A stretch of DNA of 64,000 bases, taken from NCBI RefSeq assembly GCF_021155765.1, contig NC_060110.1:3472001-3536000 (forward strand). Direction: 5' to 3'. The notes under the pieces are model-generated. The model was not told where the DNA came from and searched no databases. It saw only the letters and a program-made list of their open reading frames with translations. The translations under genes and the position numbers were made by a program. The stretch is from Diprion similis (Eukaryota; Arthropoda; Insecta; Hymenoptera; Diprionidae). Positions 14,111 through 26,300 of this stretch are shown here, in pieces. Within the stretch, counting starts at the first letter, position 1. Every line of letters starts with the position of its first letter.

Positions 14111-14147
<37 letters not shown>
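14111..14147. repeat. (TA)n microsatellite
   Basis: Uninterrupted alternating T and A for about 36 bases in intergenic DNA. Confidence 0.95.
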
Positions 14148-14148
<1 letters not shown>

Positions 14149-15845
14149 CTTTATAGCTTGCAGCATGTCGCTCTAAAATTTCCAACCAGTATGATGATAA
14201 ATGAATGAACAGAAATTGTATGAGCAATATTGCTAAGTGTATCTGATAGCTGATCGAAACGTTACACACGATTTTACAATCTCTCGCCAATATCAGATAT
14301 TATCTTTTAAACAGTATTCTCATAACCTAGTTAGATTCCATGACTCTGTGAAATGCATTTACTACATGATATGCGCTAGAATTTAGCATTAATAAAGATC
14401 TGATCACGTTATCATCAATATCATACAACAGTGGTCATATTCTGTAAATCTAACTTGTTTTTTCTGAACTAACGTCAATGAGGTTGAACACTTCATCAAA
14501 ACTACAACGCAAAGAAGCTGTTGAATTCATCTCACTCAAGTTCATTACATAGAATATTTTCATCACCGGCCGCTTCCTGAATTTATTTACAATTAGGCAT
14601 CGAGGTTATTTTTGAGATTACATGGAAAGCAAGCATGCTAACGCAGAATGAATGGAAATATATTTCTGCACATTTTCTCATATCAAGTTGAAAATATTCG
14701 CTTGCCGGTTGGACTGGACTTGAAAGTGGATTAATTTTCTAAAACCTTACTCATAGGCAAATCTTCTTTTGTATAAAATATCCCTCATAAAATTTTCACA
14801 CCTACGTTTCAGAGCACGTTCTGATGCTTTCGTATCGATTACCACGATTACTTCAACATTTTAGGTGTCATAACCTGAAAACGGAGGTATCATCCTCCAA
14901 AGAAGCGAAGCTAACTAAATTCGCTGCAATTTTTACACCGCGAGATTTATGCATTGTAGATGAAAATCGATGTAAATTTTAATAATACATTCACAAAATA
15001 TTCAACACAGGCTGTGATTTTCTTTCCGTTCGTTCATTTGCATCATGTATCACGCAGCTTCATCGAATCATTTACGAATTTGAATAATATGTATACCCAT
15101 AGACTTATAGCTCATTTCAAAGACATAGATAAAGATAGACAAATGGATGATGTTTATTTATGCCTCAAACTGATTCCAAATCTTGAGGCAAAAGAGAGAG
15201 AGAGAGAACAATAGCTGGGTCGTTCCTTCTAGAGGAGATACCAATTGAAGTCTGCAAAATGTGAATAGAAATCAACCGGAATCCAAGAGGCCCGAGATGA
15301 GAACGACGGAGAGAACGTTTTAGATTTGTCAATATTTCGTGTGATTCCGCGTATAATTTCATACCATTCGGTTGCTCTTATTTAACTTGTTCTTATTAAT
15401 CATCGGAAATCATAGACATTTTTGTAAAATTTGTCGCTTCAGGTATGGAGTTAGTTTTTTATTTCTCCATTCAAGAAAGATTTATCTAATTTTCCTTTGC
15501 TTGCAGTAGAACTTTTACGAACCCGTATGGACTTGAAAACACACTTGGCAATATCTTATTGAATCACCATGTGCTTACTGTTGGAAGTTTCGTATCTGAA
15601 GGATCCAAGATATTCGGGTTGTCTTTGAGACTATGAGATTTTTGATTTTCTTCAATAGTGTTTTAAAACCGATTCTACTGAACTATTTCTCCCTGGAACA
15701 CGAAGACACAAGTGTGAAGGCAAATGCAAAAACTGTGCACCAGTTTTTTTTAGCCTTGAATTAATTATACGTTGATCACGACGGTTGTTGAAACAGACCA
15801 TGGTAATAAGTATGCACACTGCCAGTTTAATGGATGGTCGAGATA

Positions 15846-16007
15846 TCGTAAGCATCTGCAATATATCCATTAATTTGAAAACACTGTATCGATTAAAACT
15901 TCCCATTGTGATTGGCTCACGCTGGCCTATCAGAGCTTTGCTAATGTTTACTACAGAGCAGAAGGCACTCCCTTCATCAGTTTGTTGTGCGTCTTGGACT
16001 GTACATC
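15846..16007 (+). promoter_or_regulatory. OR-C core promoter and 5'UTR
   Basis: Conserved receptor promoter block: AATTTG at 15872 (-107), ATTGG at 15911 (-68), CCTATCAGAGC at 15926 (-53), TGTTTAC at 15945 (-34), TCAGT initiator with A at 15979 (+1), and start codon at 16008 (+30). All offsets equal those of OR-D and OR-E. No TATA box is seen; TGTTTAC occupies the usual TATA position. Confidence 0.65.
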
Positions 16008-18754
16008 ATGGATCCAGCTACCTCGGTGAACCAGGTGAAAACCCATTCTTACAACTTGGAAATTGAACGTGAATCTTAAACGATTTAATCAAAACGTTCC
16101 ATTGATGTGTACTACAAATGAACTTCCAGTTGCATCTAGAATCTTTTATCGAAGTATCTGAAAAAGTCTTGGTTACCCTTAACGAATACAATTCCCTCCT
16201 GTTGTAAATATTTCGGAAATGACATTTTCTCTTCATCCATTTCTAGATGGGGATGGCACACGCTGTTCAAGTTCTCAAGTGGAACGAGAGCATTTTAACG
16301 CCGCTAGGTATCTGGCCTACCAATCCAAACAACATGAGGTTCACCCTGGCTCTGAGTTGTCTCGTAATTCAAGTGGTTTTAGAATTCGCAGATCTTTTCC
16401 AATCCGGTAACACCTTAGAGCATATCGTCGCGAATCTCACGGAAAACATTACATTCACAACAATTACGTTCCAAGTAATTTTACTACGTTTGAACTGTCG
16501 ACAACTTAAAGAAGTGATCGATACGATGCGCGAGGACTTTCATGAGGAAAATTACAAAAGTTGTGAAGAAAGAAAAGTATTCTTAGCTTACTACAAACAG
16601 TCCAGGATGTTCTTTCTAACTGCAGTGCCAATGGGACTTTCTACCGCTGTCACCATGTACTTGGTACCGCTCGCTGGTATACCAGGAATGAGTAAGTTCT
16701 GTCAAATGCTTATTGAGCCATGATATAAAACGATACGAAAAGGTCATGCTAAATCAACATTCTTTTTTTAAAAAGTACGAATTTCCACGGTAAAGTAAAA
16801 TCAAAATCGCCAAATCTTATCGATCATGATCTTCGATTTGAGATTTCCGATGTCCTTAGAAGCCACAAAGTATCAGCATTAAATCAGATAGTTTATGCGT
16901 CAAAATAATTGATCATGAGTTTCTAACTTTAGTAAGTTCATTAATAAATGTTTCAGTCAATGTTGTCGTTCTAATATATCGGAGATCACATGAGATGCAT
17001 CTTATAAACGTTATAGCAATTTTACGCAACGACTCTGCTCAATTAGTATTCGAAATTTTGGGGTAGCTGATTTTCTTCGTTGTTAAAGATAATCGCAGAT
17101 GACTACAATTTTGTTGTATATTTAGTAGTTTTCCATTTACTTGTAGATTAATCGAAGTCTGACAAAGAGAAAAAGTTCAACTTGCCGTTTGGGATTTGTT
17201 CAAAACTTTTGAAAACCCATTCGGTCCGACAAGTTTCCTAAAACGTGTTATTGCATTCCGTCAAGATTATCTAGATGAACTATTATGCAAAACAATAATC
17301 GTTTCACAGAGAACAGAAATGAGACCGTGAGATTGAGTTTGCCGTATCAAACGCGGATGTTTCACGACGTCTCGGAACTTCACTCTTACGTATTGACGTA
17401 CGCCGCTCAGCTTCCGTTTGTTTTCATCTCAGCTTTCGGCCACGTTGGTCCCGATTGCCTGATCTTAACCTTGATGCTTCATCTTTGTGGCCAGCTGTTC
17501 GTCCTGGTGGAATGCATCAACAACGTGGGCACTGACTATCGAGAATGCGGCCTAGCGATAAAGAAGTGCGTCCAGAAGCACGTTAGGCTGATACGGTGAG
17601 GATTTTCAACGACATTCACAAAATAATACCTACTCGGCTTGGAAAACAGATTCAGAAGCTACCAGTAATTGTGAATCTGATAAAGATTGTCGGAGAAATA
17701 TTACACAACTAATGATATTCAGGGTGGCGAAGAACTTGGAGGAGTCGTACAACGTTATCCTATTGATACAACTCAGCGGGGGAACGATACTCATTTGCAT
17801 CCTGACCTACAATGTCTTAGCGGTATGACATCTGTTATGCGCGAAGGGTTAACTCTATGGTCGAAGTCGCCTGTGCACTTGTTGAAAAGTCACTTGAATT
17901 ATTTTGCAGTCGTCTTAAGTAATGTCGTTGCACTTGAAGTCAGGCGGATTCGTAAGGTCTTAAAGTCAAATGTGTTGCACTGCATTTTCGAATAGCTAGC
18001 TTTTCAGTTATAATATAATCTCTATATTATGAAATCTTTGGCTTCAGAATATAATGAAAGTGAAATTTTAACCCTGTGACGATATTTTTTGCATAGAATA
18101 CTGGAGCAGGACAAAAAGCTCACTTCCTTAATTCCTCGTTGTACGTCCTCACCATCTCGTTTTTGATCTACGTCTATTGCTTTATGGGCGAATGCCTTAT
18201 TCAAGAGGTGAGTGTAACTGTACTTAAAAAAAATCACTTCATCCTCGGGTGGATGGCATAAGTAGATAATCAATTTCCAGAATAGACGTACAAGCTGTTA
18301 GGATAATCGATCAAAATTCTACAATCAACGGTATTACAGTAGTTCATGTGCCACTCGGCGAGTTTGACTTGATTGAACGTTGCTTACAGAGTACGAGAGT
18401 GCATCATGCCCTGACTCAGCGCGATTGGTCCGAGATGCCACTAAAATATAACAAAATGCTCATCATATGCATGGGGAGAGCCCAGAAGCCGCTAACACTG
18501 ACGGCAGGAAAATTTTACATATTTTCTATGAGGAGCTTTGTCGTTGTGAGTACACACACTTACTTTTTAGCTGTTGCATAATCCACTACAGAGTAGGCCA
18601 TCGGAAATGGTGGATGTTCTACTCTAGAAATATCATGAACGTTCCGCTGGCACCGTATAGTGTAACGGTAATTTTTTGGGGAAAATTGCTTTTTTTTTTG
18701 CAGATATTAAAAACTTCCATGGCTTACCTTTCGGTCCTGAGAAGTCTTTTGTGA
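16008..18754 (+). CDS. OR-C: odorant receptor (7tm_6), complete
   Basis: Join of 16008-16034, 16247-16691, 17310-17595, 17723-17822, 18097-18207, 18390-18545 and 18704-18754, totalling 1176 nt or 391 aa. Exon 1 encodes MDPATSVNQ; exon 2 itself begins ATGGGGATG, so a second in-frame start exists at 16247. Residues 10-157 carry VQVLKWNESILTPLGIWPTN and TM1-TM3. Residues 158-253 include SYVLTYAAQLPFVFI and LHLCGQLFVLVE, ending HVRLIR. Residues 287-323 end GECLIQE. Residues 324-375 include LTLTAGKFYIFSM. The C-terminus is MAYLSVLRSLL. It groups with OR-D, -E and -F by 5' structure and sequence. It is the most compact gene of the array, with no large repeat in its introns. Orco-partner receptor by family; ligand unknown. 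Confidence 0.95.
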
Positions 18755-19787
18755 TCATTAGTGAGTATACCTGCCAAGTCGAAGTGACATCCCCCTTCAG
18801 ATGTAACACTTGGTTTAAAAAACACAATAGAACCGACGAAATATTTATTGAACAATAATCACCAATGTCTAGAATTTTTCGACGATAGACTGAATTCAGA
18901 ATCAGATAATAGATTACTTTAGACGACTTACCTGTCCAAACCTAAAATAGCGCAGTAACACGAAGTGTCGTTTCGACATTTATTCTAGTAAATTTAATCA
19001 GTAAATCACGGGGTTTGATACAGAATATCGGTAAAGCGCATACAGCATTTTGTTAATAATAATTATACGTCTATCGTACGAAACTGTAATAAATTACATG
19101 TTAGATAGTACATACTCAGAGAAAAAATAAATAGAACTGTACTTCTACGCGATTTTTACGCTTCTGATCCTATCCTCTCATTTAAACGTGCAAGATAAAA
19201 AAACGCAAATCGGTGGAAGGAATGACTCGGGCGGGAAAAAGAGATCCGTTGATAAGGTAGAAAGAATGACGAAAAAATATGCATTCAAAATATGAATACT
19301 ATCTCCAGACAATGCGACAGGGTACATGATCAACGTAAATATTGGAGGAGAATGGAGACCAATGTTCACAGATTCAGGGGCAAGCTGTAATTTGGTGAAT
19401 AAATGAATGCGCCAAGATTTTGAAAATAAAAATGCATCGTCGATTGTACAAGTCAAGGAAGATCCCAAGGAGAAAGAGAAGTGTCTCGAATTATTGGATA
19501 CACCAGCCAAACGCTATCATCATTCGGAAGGAGGTATACTTTCAGACAGAGAATGAAGAAGCTTTTCTTCTCAAATTGAAAAGGAGTTCCTTTTAATTTT
19601 TCCATTAATTTAAAATCCTTCCACTAGAAGGATAAATCAAGTCACAGCGTTCGTGCTTGCAAAAAAGGTCAAATGCTATAATGTGACAGATTTATGATTT
19701 TTTGTTGTAAGATGAGTCAATTATTGACCTTACGTAGGCGTATGTAGTATGGCAACAAATACAAAAACTCCTCGAGTTCATGCAGCC
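18755..19787. other. Intergenic region OR-C to OR-D
   Basis: AT-rich 3' flank of OR-C, then a degenerate retrotransposon protease fragment (listed separately), then AT-rich sequence up to the OR-D upstream block. No other gene seen. Confidence 0.6.
19280..19545 (+). pseudogene. Retrotransposon protease fragment (Ty3/gypsy-like)
   Basis: One forward frame reads YAFKI, a stop, then MINVNIGGEW and FTDSGASCNLVNK, a second stop, and a charged tail. The DSGAS catalytic triplet context preceded by an IGG strand is the hallmark of retropepsin domains of LTR retrotransposons, and the YAFKI lead-in is typical of gypsy-type Pol. At least two stops interrupt it and no reverse transcriptase follows, so it is dead. 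The class (gypsy rather than another retroelement) is inference. Confidence 0.6.
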
Positions 19788-19800
19788 GTGAATTAAATAT
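19788..19800 (+). promoter_or_regulatory. Distal conserved block upstream of OR-D
   Basis: GTGAATTAAATAT, also found upstream of OR-E (33203, and a duplicate at 33001) and OR-F (39596), each 214-229 bp above the predicted start site. It contains a TAATT-type homeodomain core. Possible enhancer element. Confidence 0.45.
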
Positions 19801-19869
19801 AGGCTCTTTCCGAGGGTTAGCGAATAAAAGCGATACGATATCTATGTATGATGCTTGCTGTGCACGTGG

Positions 19870-20039
19870 TCAAGGCATTACGCGCATCTATGATACGTTC
19901 ATTAATTCGGTAATGCCGTATCGATTAGAATCTCACGGTTTGATTGGCTCGCATCAACCTATCAGGGCTTTGCAACTGTTTACCTCGAGACGAAGAATGC
20001 TTGTTTGGTCAGTTCATTGCTGCTCTCAGACGAGACAGA
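19870..20039 (+). promoter_or_regulatory. OR-D core promoter and 5'UTR
   Basis: AATTCG at 19904 (-107), ATTGG at 19943 (-68), CCTATCAGGGC at 19958 (-53), TGTTTAC at 19977 (-34), and TCAGT with A at 20011 (+1). Upstream, CGCGCATCTATGATACG matches OR-E almost exactly and OR-G partly. An ATG at 19997 lies upstream of the predicted start site and would not be in the mRNA. Confidence 0.65.
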
Positions 20040-20066
20040 ATAAATCAAGCGACTTCTCTGGTCAAG
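20040..20066 (+). other. OR-D exon 1, start codon lost (noncoding)
   Basis: This 27-nt stretch aligns without gaps to the MDPATSVNQ exon of OR-C and the MDQVTSPAQ exon of OR-F and ends in a splice donor (AAG then GTAGGC). Its first codon is ATA instead of ATG. It is probably still transcribed and spliced as leader. Confidence 0.6.
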
Positions 20067-20302
20067 GTAGGCATTCGATTAACGCAATAGACATTAGATG
20101 ATGCTGGAATAGTTCTGATAATTTATTTTCTTGAAAATTGAAACTTTTAAATTAACTATAGGCATAGGCGTAAAAACAACAATACGAGATTTCCTTTAGT
20201 TTCATCGAAATGAAAGATGCTTTTTCCCACCCTCGATCAATCGCATATGTACGAATTCCATTCCTCACGTTTCTTTTGCCGATGGTTCTCTCTTTTGTAT
20301 AG

Positions 20303-23300
20303 ATGGAAATGTCATCTGCCGTTCAACTTCTGAAATGGAACGAAAGACTCCTGTCCTTGCTGGGTCTTTGGCCACTCAGTGCTAACGATACGCGGTTTAC
20401 TCTCAGCCTGAGTTGTTTACTGATTCATGTAATCTTAGAATACATAGACCTTTACCAATTCGGTAACAATTTTGAACACGTCGTGGCGAATCTATCGGAA
20501 AACATAACGTACACGACGATCGTCATTCAAGTGATTCTTCTACGTGTTAACAGCCGGCAACTCGGACAAATAATTCGGGCGGTTTACGAGGATTTTGTCG
20601 ACAAAAATTATAAAACATCTGTAGAAAAAAAATTCGTTTTAGATAACTATAAGAAGGCCCGGATATTCTTTGCAATAGCAGTACCGATGACACTTTCTAC
20701 GGCAGTTAGTTATTTCCTAATACCTCTCGTTAATCTGCTAGGAACCAGTAAGTCGCTTTCTCAATACATCTTTTAACTGAATAAATGAGAGAATAACTTT
20801 CAACTATTTCGATAAATATATTCGCATTATACATAGAGAATTTTGTTTGGCTACAGTTTCTGACAGTAAAGTTCAAATCCCCATACCGCAGAAGCATAAT
20901 TCTCTGAATTACGCCCTAGAATTTATACTGCAGATGGTAAAATGCAATTGCTGTCACAGTGAACAGAAATTCAACAGTGGAATTAAAACTACCGTATCAC
21001 ACGTATATATTCTATGATGTGTCAAACGTTCAGTCTTACGTACTGACATACGCTGCTCATCTTCCGTTCGTATTTTTCGCGTCTTTTGGATACATCGGCC
21101 CCAATTGTTTTATCGTCACCCTGACACTCCACGTGTGTGGACAACTGTCCGTCCTGGTGGAACGAATCAAAAATATAAATGCCGATGGTCAAGAGTGTGG
21201 TCTGGCAATAAAAATTTTTGTTGAGAAGCACGTGCGACTAATACGGTGAGTTCTTTGATCACGAATCTAAAATATCAGTCTCTTAATGAATCACTAATAA
21301 TGATGGTAAAAGTAAGTATGTAAATTTTAAATTAATAAACTCTAGAATAACACAGACTCTGGAGGAGGTGTATAATGTTATCCTATTGTGTCAACTCCTT
21401 GGAGGAACGATTCTCATATGCGTCCTGTCCTACCACGTTTTAGCGGTAATCCGGTGCTCATATACTGAGTTTCTACTCGAACATAAAGCTTCATCAGAAT
21501 ATGATGAATAGAATGTGATACGTTCTAAATTCGATTTATAGAACGCTGATGGAGAAAAAAATTCTGATTTCTTCAGTTTTACGTTGTACATCCTCAATGT
21601 GATACTTTACATCTTCGTTTACTGCAAAGTGGGTGAAAACCTTATCAAAGAGGTATTCGAAAAATATTAAGTAGTTAACTATAAAGAATACAGTGTTACG
21701 TTGAAATGTATTTGTTCAAATTGCGTAACTCTAATTATGGAAATGCTATTTAAGGTGCATATAAAGACCCGTTGTACACCTCGAAAACGCGGGGATGCAA
21801 AACTCTTATACCGCTCAAGCGATCAGAGTGAAACTTGGGCAGTTAATGCCTTATTTTGGCAAAAAGTGGAGCGTCTTTTTACTTTTTCAAAATTTTGAAA
21901 GAGATTTTACAGATTGGTTACCACTCACAAAAATTGCCCAAATTTTCACAGTTGCACTGAATGGATCGACCTATCCGGTATGATGCCACTCGGCGGTGAT
22001 GAAACACACATTTTGAGCCCAGTTCCATGAGGTTTGATGGTAAAATGACGAAATGGCAGCTGATCTAGTTTTCGATTACGAAGTACACCGAAATCTCATT
22101 TTGGCGACATTTGTTACCGATATTAAACGCATGCCGGCAATGTATGCGTGTAATGTCGGTAAAAAATTACCGGCATGCATGAAAGGTCGGTAACAAATGT
22201 CGCCAAAATGAGATTTCGGTGTTCTTCGTAATCGAAAACCAGATCAGCTGCCATTTCGTCAATTCACCATCAAATCTCATGGGACTGGGCTCAAAATGTG
22301 TGTTTCATCACCGCCGAGTGGCATCATACCGGATAGTTCGATCAATTCAGTGTAACTGTGAAAATTTGGCCAATTTCTGTGGGTGGTAACTAATCTGTAA
22401 TTTTTTTTTTTCAATTTTGAAAAAGTAAAAAGTCGCTCCTCTTTTTGCCAAAATAAGGCATTAACTGCCCAAGTTTCACTCGGATCGCTTGAGCGGTATA
22501 GGAATCTTGCATCCCCGCGTTTTCGAGGTGTACAACGGGTCTTAATATGCACCTTAATGGTAAATGTTATTCGATTAATGTTGCTTTTAGAGTACTAAAG
22601 TACACGACGCATTGAGTGCATGTCGCTGGTATGACATGTCATCAGTTCACGCCAAAATGCTCATCATATGCATGGCCAGGTCTAAGCAGCCGCTCATACT
22701 AACGGCTGGAAAATTCTACACATTTTCTATGGGCAGTTTTGCAAATGTGAGTTTTCTGGATGTTTGTAATTCGTGGCGTATGGCCTGTGAGATTTAGTAG
22801 GAAGACTTTGTTTCATCTAAAGCTCACAATTAGATAATCGTTTACCTCGCCACATCATTTTCTAACGTAATCGAATGCGCCTCTCATCAGCTGATACTGT
22901 AATAAACGCACTCTCCTCCACGTACTCATAAACAGCAACATGCTGCCTATATACAGGGTGCTTTAACGACCCATTCGCATCGGTTGCATCGTACTATAAT
23001 TTTTTTGCGAGGAACCATACTTTATTTCTCAGACCTCGTGAATCCTGGTTAATTTTGCACTCACGATTCGCAAACTTGAATTATTAGACTTGCGGAATTG
23101 GAGTTTATTCCAAAATTTCCTGCGTTTCGGGATTAGTTGTTTTGGTTAGTACCAACGGCCTATGAATCACTAATAAAGTCTTGTCGAAAGTTCCATTTAA
23201 CGATACGGAGTGTCCGGATATACTTTAGTCTCTAACCTAACTACTCGTCTGGCGGATGGTAGCATATCCTTCTAGTGTTCAATGGCAAATGGCTTGAATA

Positions 23301-26300
23301 GAAAACAGCCGGTCTCATTCTAGATATGGAGAGATAAGAAGTTCGACTGTGACTTCGTCTATCTGCGAACGTCTCTTCAGGACATGGTTAAGTCGTACAG
23401 GTCGCGGGGGACCGCGGTAATGGCCAATTGAGCCTGATCCCGTGGGAGTCACGAAGGATCTGTCAAAGCGCAGTCCTGATTACGATCCATTCGAGGATCG
23501 TTCACTGCGCAATCGAGACGCCTTTAGGAACGACAGTTAAGTCGTTGGAGAATAAACGCCCATACAAATCGGCACCAGGAAGATATCAATGAATCTGAGA
23601 ACCACATAATGTAGGTCCACGACGCTAATACTCGGAAAATGCGGCCAATCCTTAAAAGGGCGCTGAAAAACATGCCAGAGCAAGACAACAGACACCTTCG
23701 AACTCCCTGGAGTAACCTCGCACTTTTGAATCAGGGGCTAGACCCGCTGATTGTAGAGACTGAAGTGTTTGTTTTGAACGAGATAAGCCTGGCATTTGAA
23801 TGAAGGTGATGCTGAAAGGACTCACTTCTGACCCAGGATCTATTAAAACCTTTCGCTGTAGATGAGTACATGCCACCCACAGAGGGTGTGACATTCTCTA
23901 CAGCAGTTTTTTGAAGACCACTTATCACAGCGGTTGTCGGGTTGCATGTAGTTGAAACACAGGTTTGAACGATTCATGGAGTTTAAGCCACTTCGGACAG
24001 CGTCTGATGTAATACTACCTCCCACGCACCTCACAGGTCCCATCAGTGGTTGGTCTTGCCATGCGAGCCTCCGCTTTCTATGGCTTGGAACAGTCCAGAC
24101 TTGGGATCCATGTAGACTCTGATCGTTCTCCGGGATCGATCGTCTTTAGAGTACTGATAGGACCTCGTAAGAAGAATGTTGAATCTTCTTAAAGAGTGGT
24201 TTCTTGATGGCGAATGATGTAAGTCACTCAACCCAGTAGTCCACTAGACAATCGATCGTTCGAAGTGTTTCCCTTTCCTTGCCGATCCGGTCCAGGAGAG
24301 CTTGGAAGCTATTTACGCTCTTTTCTTTTAGTTGTTGCGATGATAACAGCTTGACCATGTGGTAGTGAATGAACAAGCATTCGTTATCGTACCTTTCAAA
24401 TAAAAAGCTCGAGGTGGTGTTGTCATTTACCTCAGTGATGGACAATCTTTGACCGCGTTCTTGGCCTAGCCCTGAACTAAAGTTTCAGGCTTCAAGTAGT
24501 GAAGTAGTGAAGTGGTGAAGTTATCGCACCAGTGTCAGTTACGTTTCCGACTGATTGAAGCATCAAAGCATATACCTGAATGGTTCCAGATCATCTCACG
24601 GGTCAAAGAAAGTTGGTAAATAATTTCTTGGTAGATGTAACTAAGGAACGGGCGAATGTCCTTCTGGGTGTGATTGCTTTCAAAGTCTCATCACAAGCCG
24701 AATTGTTGTGAACTCGATGCAATTTAATCCAGTATCTCTCGACAAGTTTGATATAACTTCGCATATGCCCAGTAGTAAAATCCTGCTTCTTGGTCCGCAG
24801 CGTGTTTTTCGTGAAGTGATGCATATTATTCGAATCACATAGGCTTACCCTCCACGATCGAGTCGAACCCTCTTCAATGCACTACAAGATTCACTCCTAC
24901 AAAGTGCAAATCTACATGACTCAGTTCCACACTTTGTGAACACAGCCAAGCAGAATCGTATTTTTTATCATTCCTTAGAATTAGTTTGGCTTCTGGTGTA
25001 CCGTCGCTATAGTTTTTAAAAATGATCGTACTTCGTCGCTATCGGAAACTGCACGGACACAGAAGGCTTGTGCTTCTAATTATATAGGGTGTCATTCAAG
25101 TAAAGGGAGGGCTGATATTTTCTCAGGTAAGATATTCTTCAAAAAGGCCAAGATCATTCTTAAAGTAACTTTTAACGAGGAATTCATTGGTGACCTTGAT
25201 TTTGACCTTGACCATGACCTTCAATATTATTTCAGGGTCAACAGTATTTTCAAATCGAAATCTCCTTTTTCGACCGCGCTAGTCGATATAGAACGAAATT
25301 TTACATTCAAATATGCACTTCAATCATTAAATCAGGTAAATTTTGACCGTGAAGGTTACTTTAAGGTCAATTAAACTTAGACAAGGTGGAAATAGAAAGT
25401 TTTCAAATTCTTTCGTATTGAACAAAGTTATTAATTTTAACAAGTCACATTTAGTAATGACCTTGATCCATGAACTTGACAATGACCTTCAAGATCATTT
25501 TAAGGTCAACTTTTTTTCTAATGAAAACCTGTAGTTTTTTACTTTTACACCTGTATTCTTGCGCGAAATAACTTTGCAGGTTATTGTCAAGGTCATAATG
25601 AAGGTCACCTTTTGATTCCTCGTTGAAAGTTACTGTAAGAACGACCTTGAGCTTTTGGAAAAATATCTTACCTGAGGAAATATTCAGCGGTCTTGTTACT
25701 TTTTTGACACCCTTTATGTAGCTCGAATTACGCGTAGAACATTTTTATGAAGGCTGGAATGTGTACGAGAGAAAGGCTTCCCGATGCAAATAAAAGTAGC
25801 TGTGAAAAATTATCTTTCTGGAGAATAATTCATTTTCTTGCGAATGGTCTTTTTCAACTTGATGTAATTAACTATTGATGGATTATATATAATTGAAGGA
25901 TGTATTCTTCATATAAATGTGACAGCTCACAGGTATTGATCAAAATTTTAATTTGCCCTGAATTTTATATCTTGTTTTTAGTGGAAATGTAGGCAGACAA
26001 AAAGTTTAAGTATTGTGCTGGGGAATCCATTGTATTACTGTGCCGAAATTCTAATAAGTACGTTCGTAAAATTTTTATTTTCATGTTTTATAATCGAGTG
26101 AAACAGAATTTTGAAAAAGTTTGAACCCGTCTTTATAATCAATTTTCCAATTAGTAATACAAGGCTATAAATGCCGATTAATTCAGAAGTTCTCTTCAAT
26201 ACTCAAGGATCTGGTACACGAGGCGACCATAATTTTGAGTGCTCATCACTTTTAAATGAAGAAATATCAGCAGTTAAAAGTCATTTGAATCAGAACTTTC

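Larger units (their letters stand above)
12004..15830. other. Intergenic region OR-B to OR-C
   Basis: It opens with the OR-B 3' UTR, with a possible polyadenylation signal AATAAA at 12210-12215. The remainder shows no recognisable gene. It contains a TA microsatellite (14111-14147), a short GA run near 15195, and an isolated GC-rich patch with GCGCCACCGCCGG near 13990. Short ORFs here have no domain signature. Confidence 0.6.

Noticed and set aside
17687-17995. 102-codon ORF in OR-C
   Set aside because: Reads the wrong frame through OR-C exon 4 and into intron 4.
19178-19510. 110-codon minus-strand ORF
   Set aside because: Antisense shadow of the retropepsin fragment.
19997-20066. Upstream ATG that would open a competing frame into OR-D exon 2
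   Set aside because: It lies 14 bases upstream of the predicted initiator, so probably is not transcribed; OR-E has ATA at the same place.
19844-20101. ORFs with similar peptides (IYDTFINS...RALQLFTS) above OR-D, OR-E and partly OR-C
   Set aside because: The similarity is DNA conservation of the promoter block without indels. OR-B, OR-F and OR-G break the frame, and the ORF spans the predicted start site.
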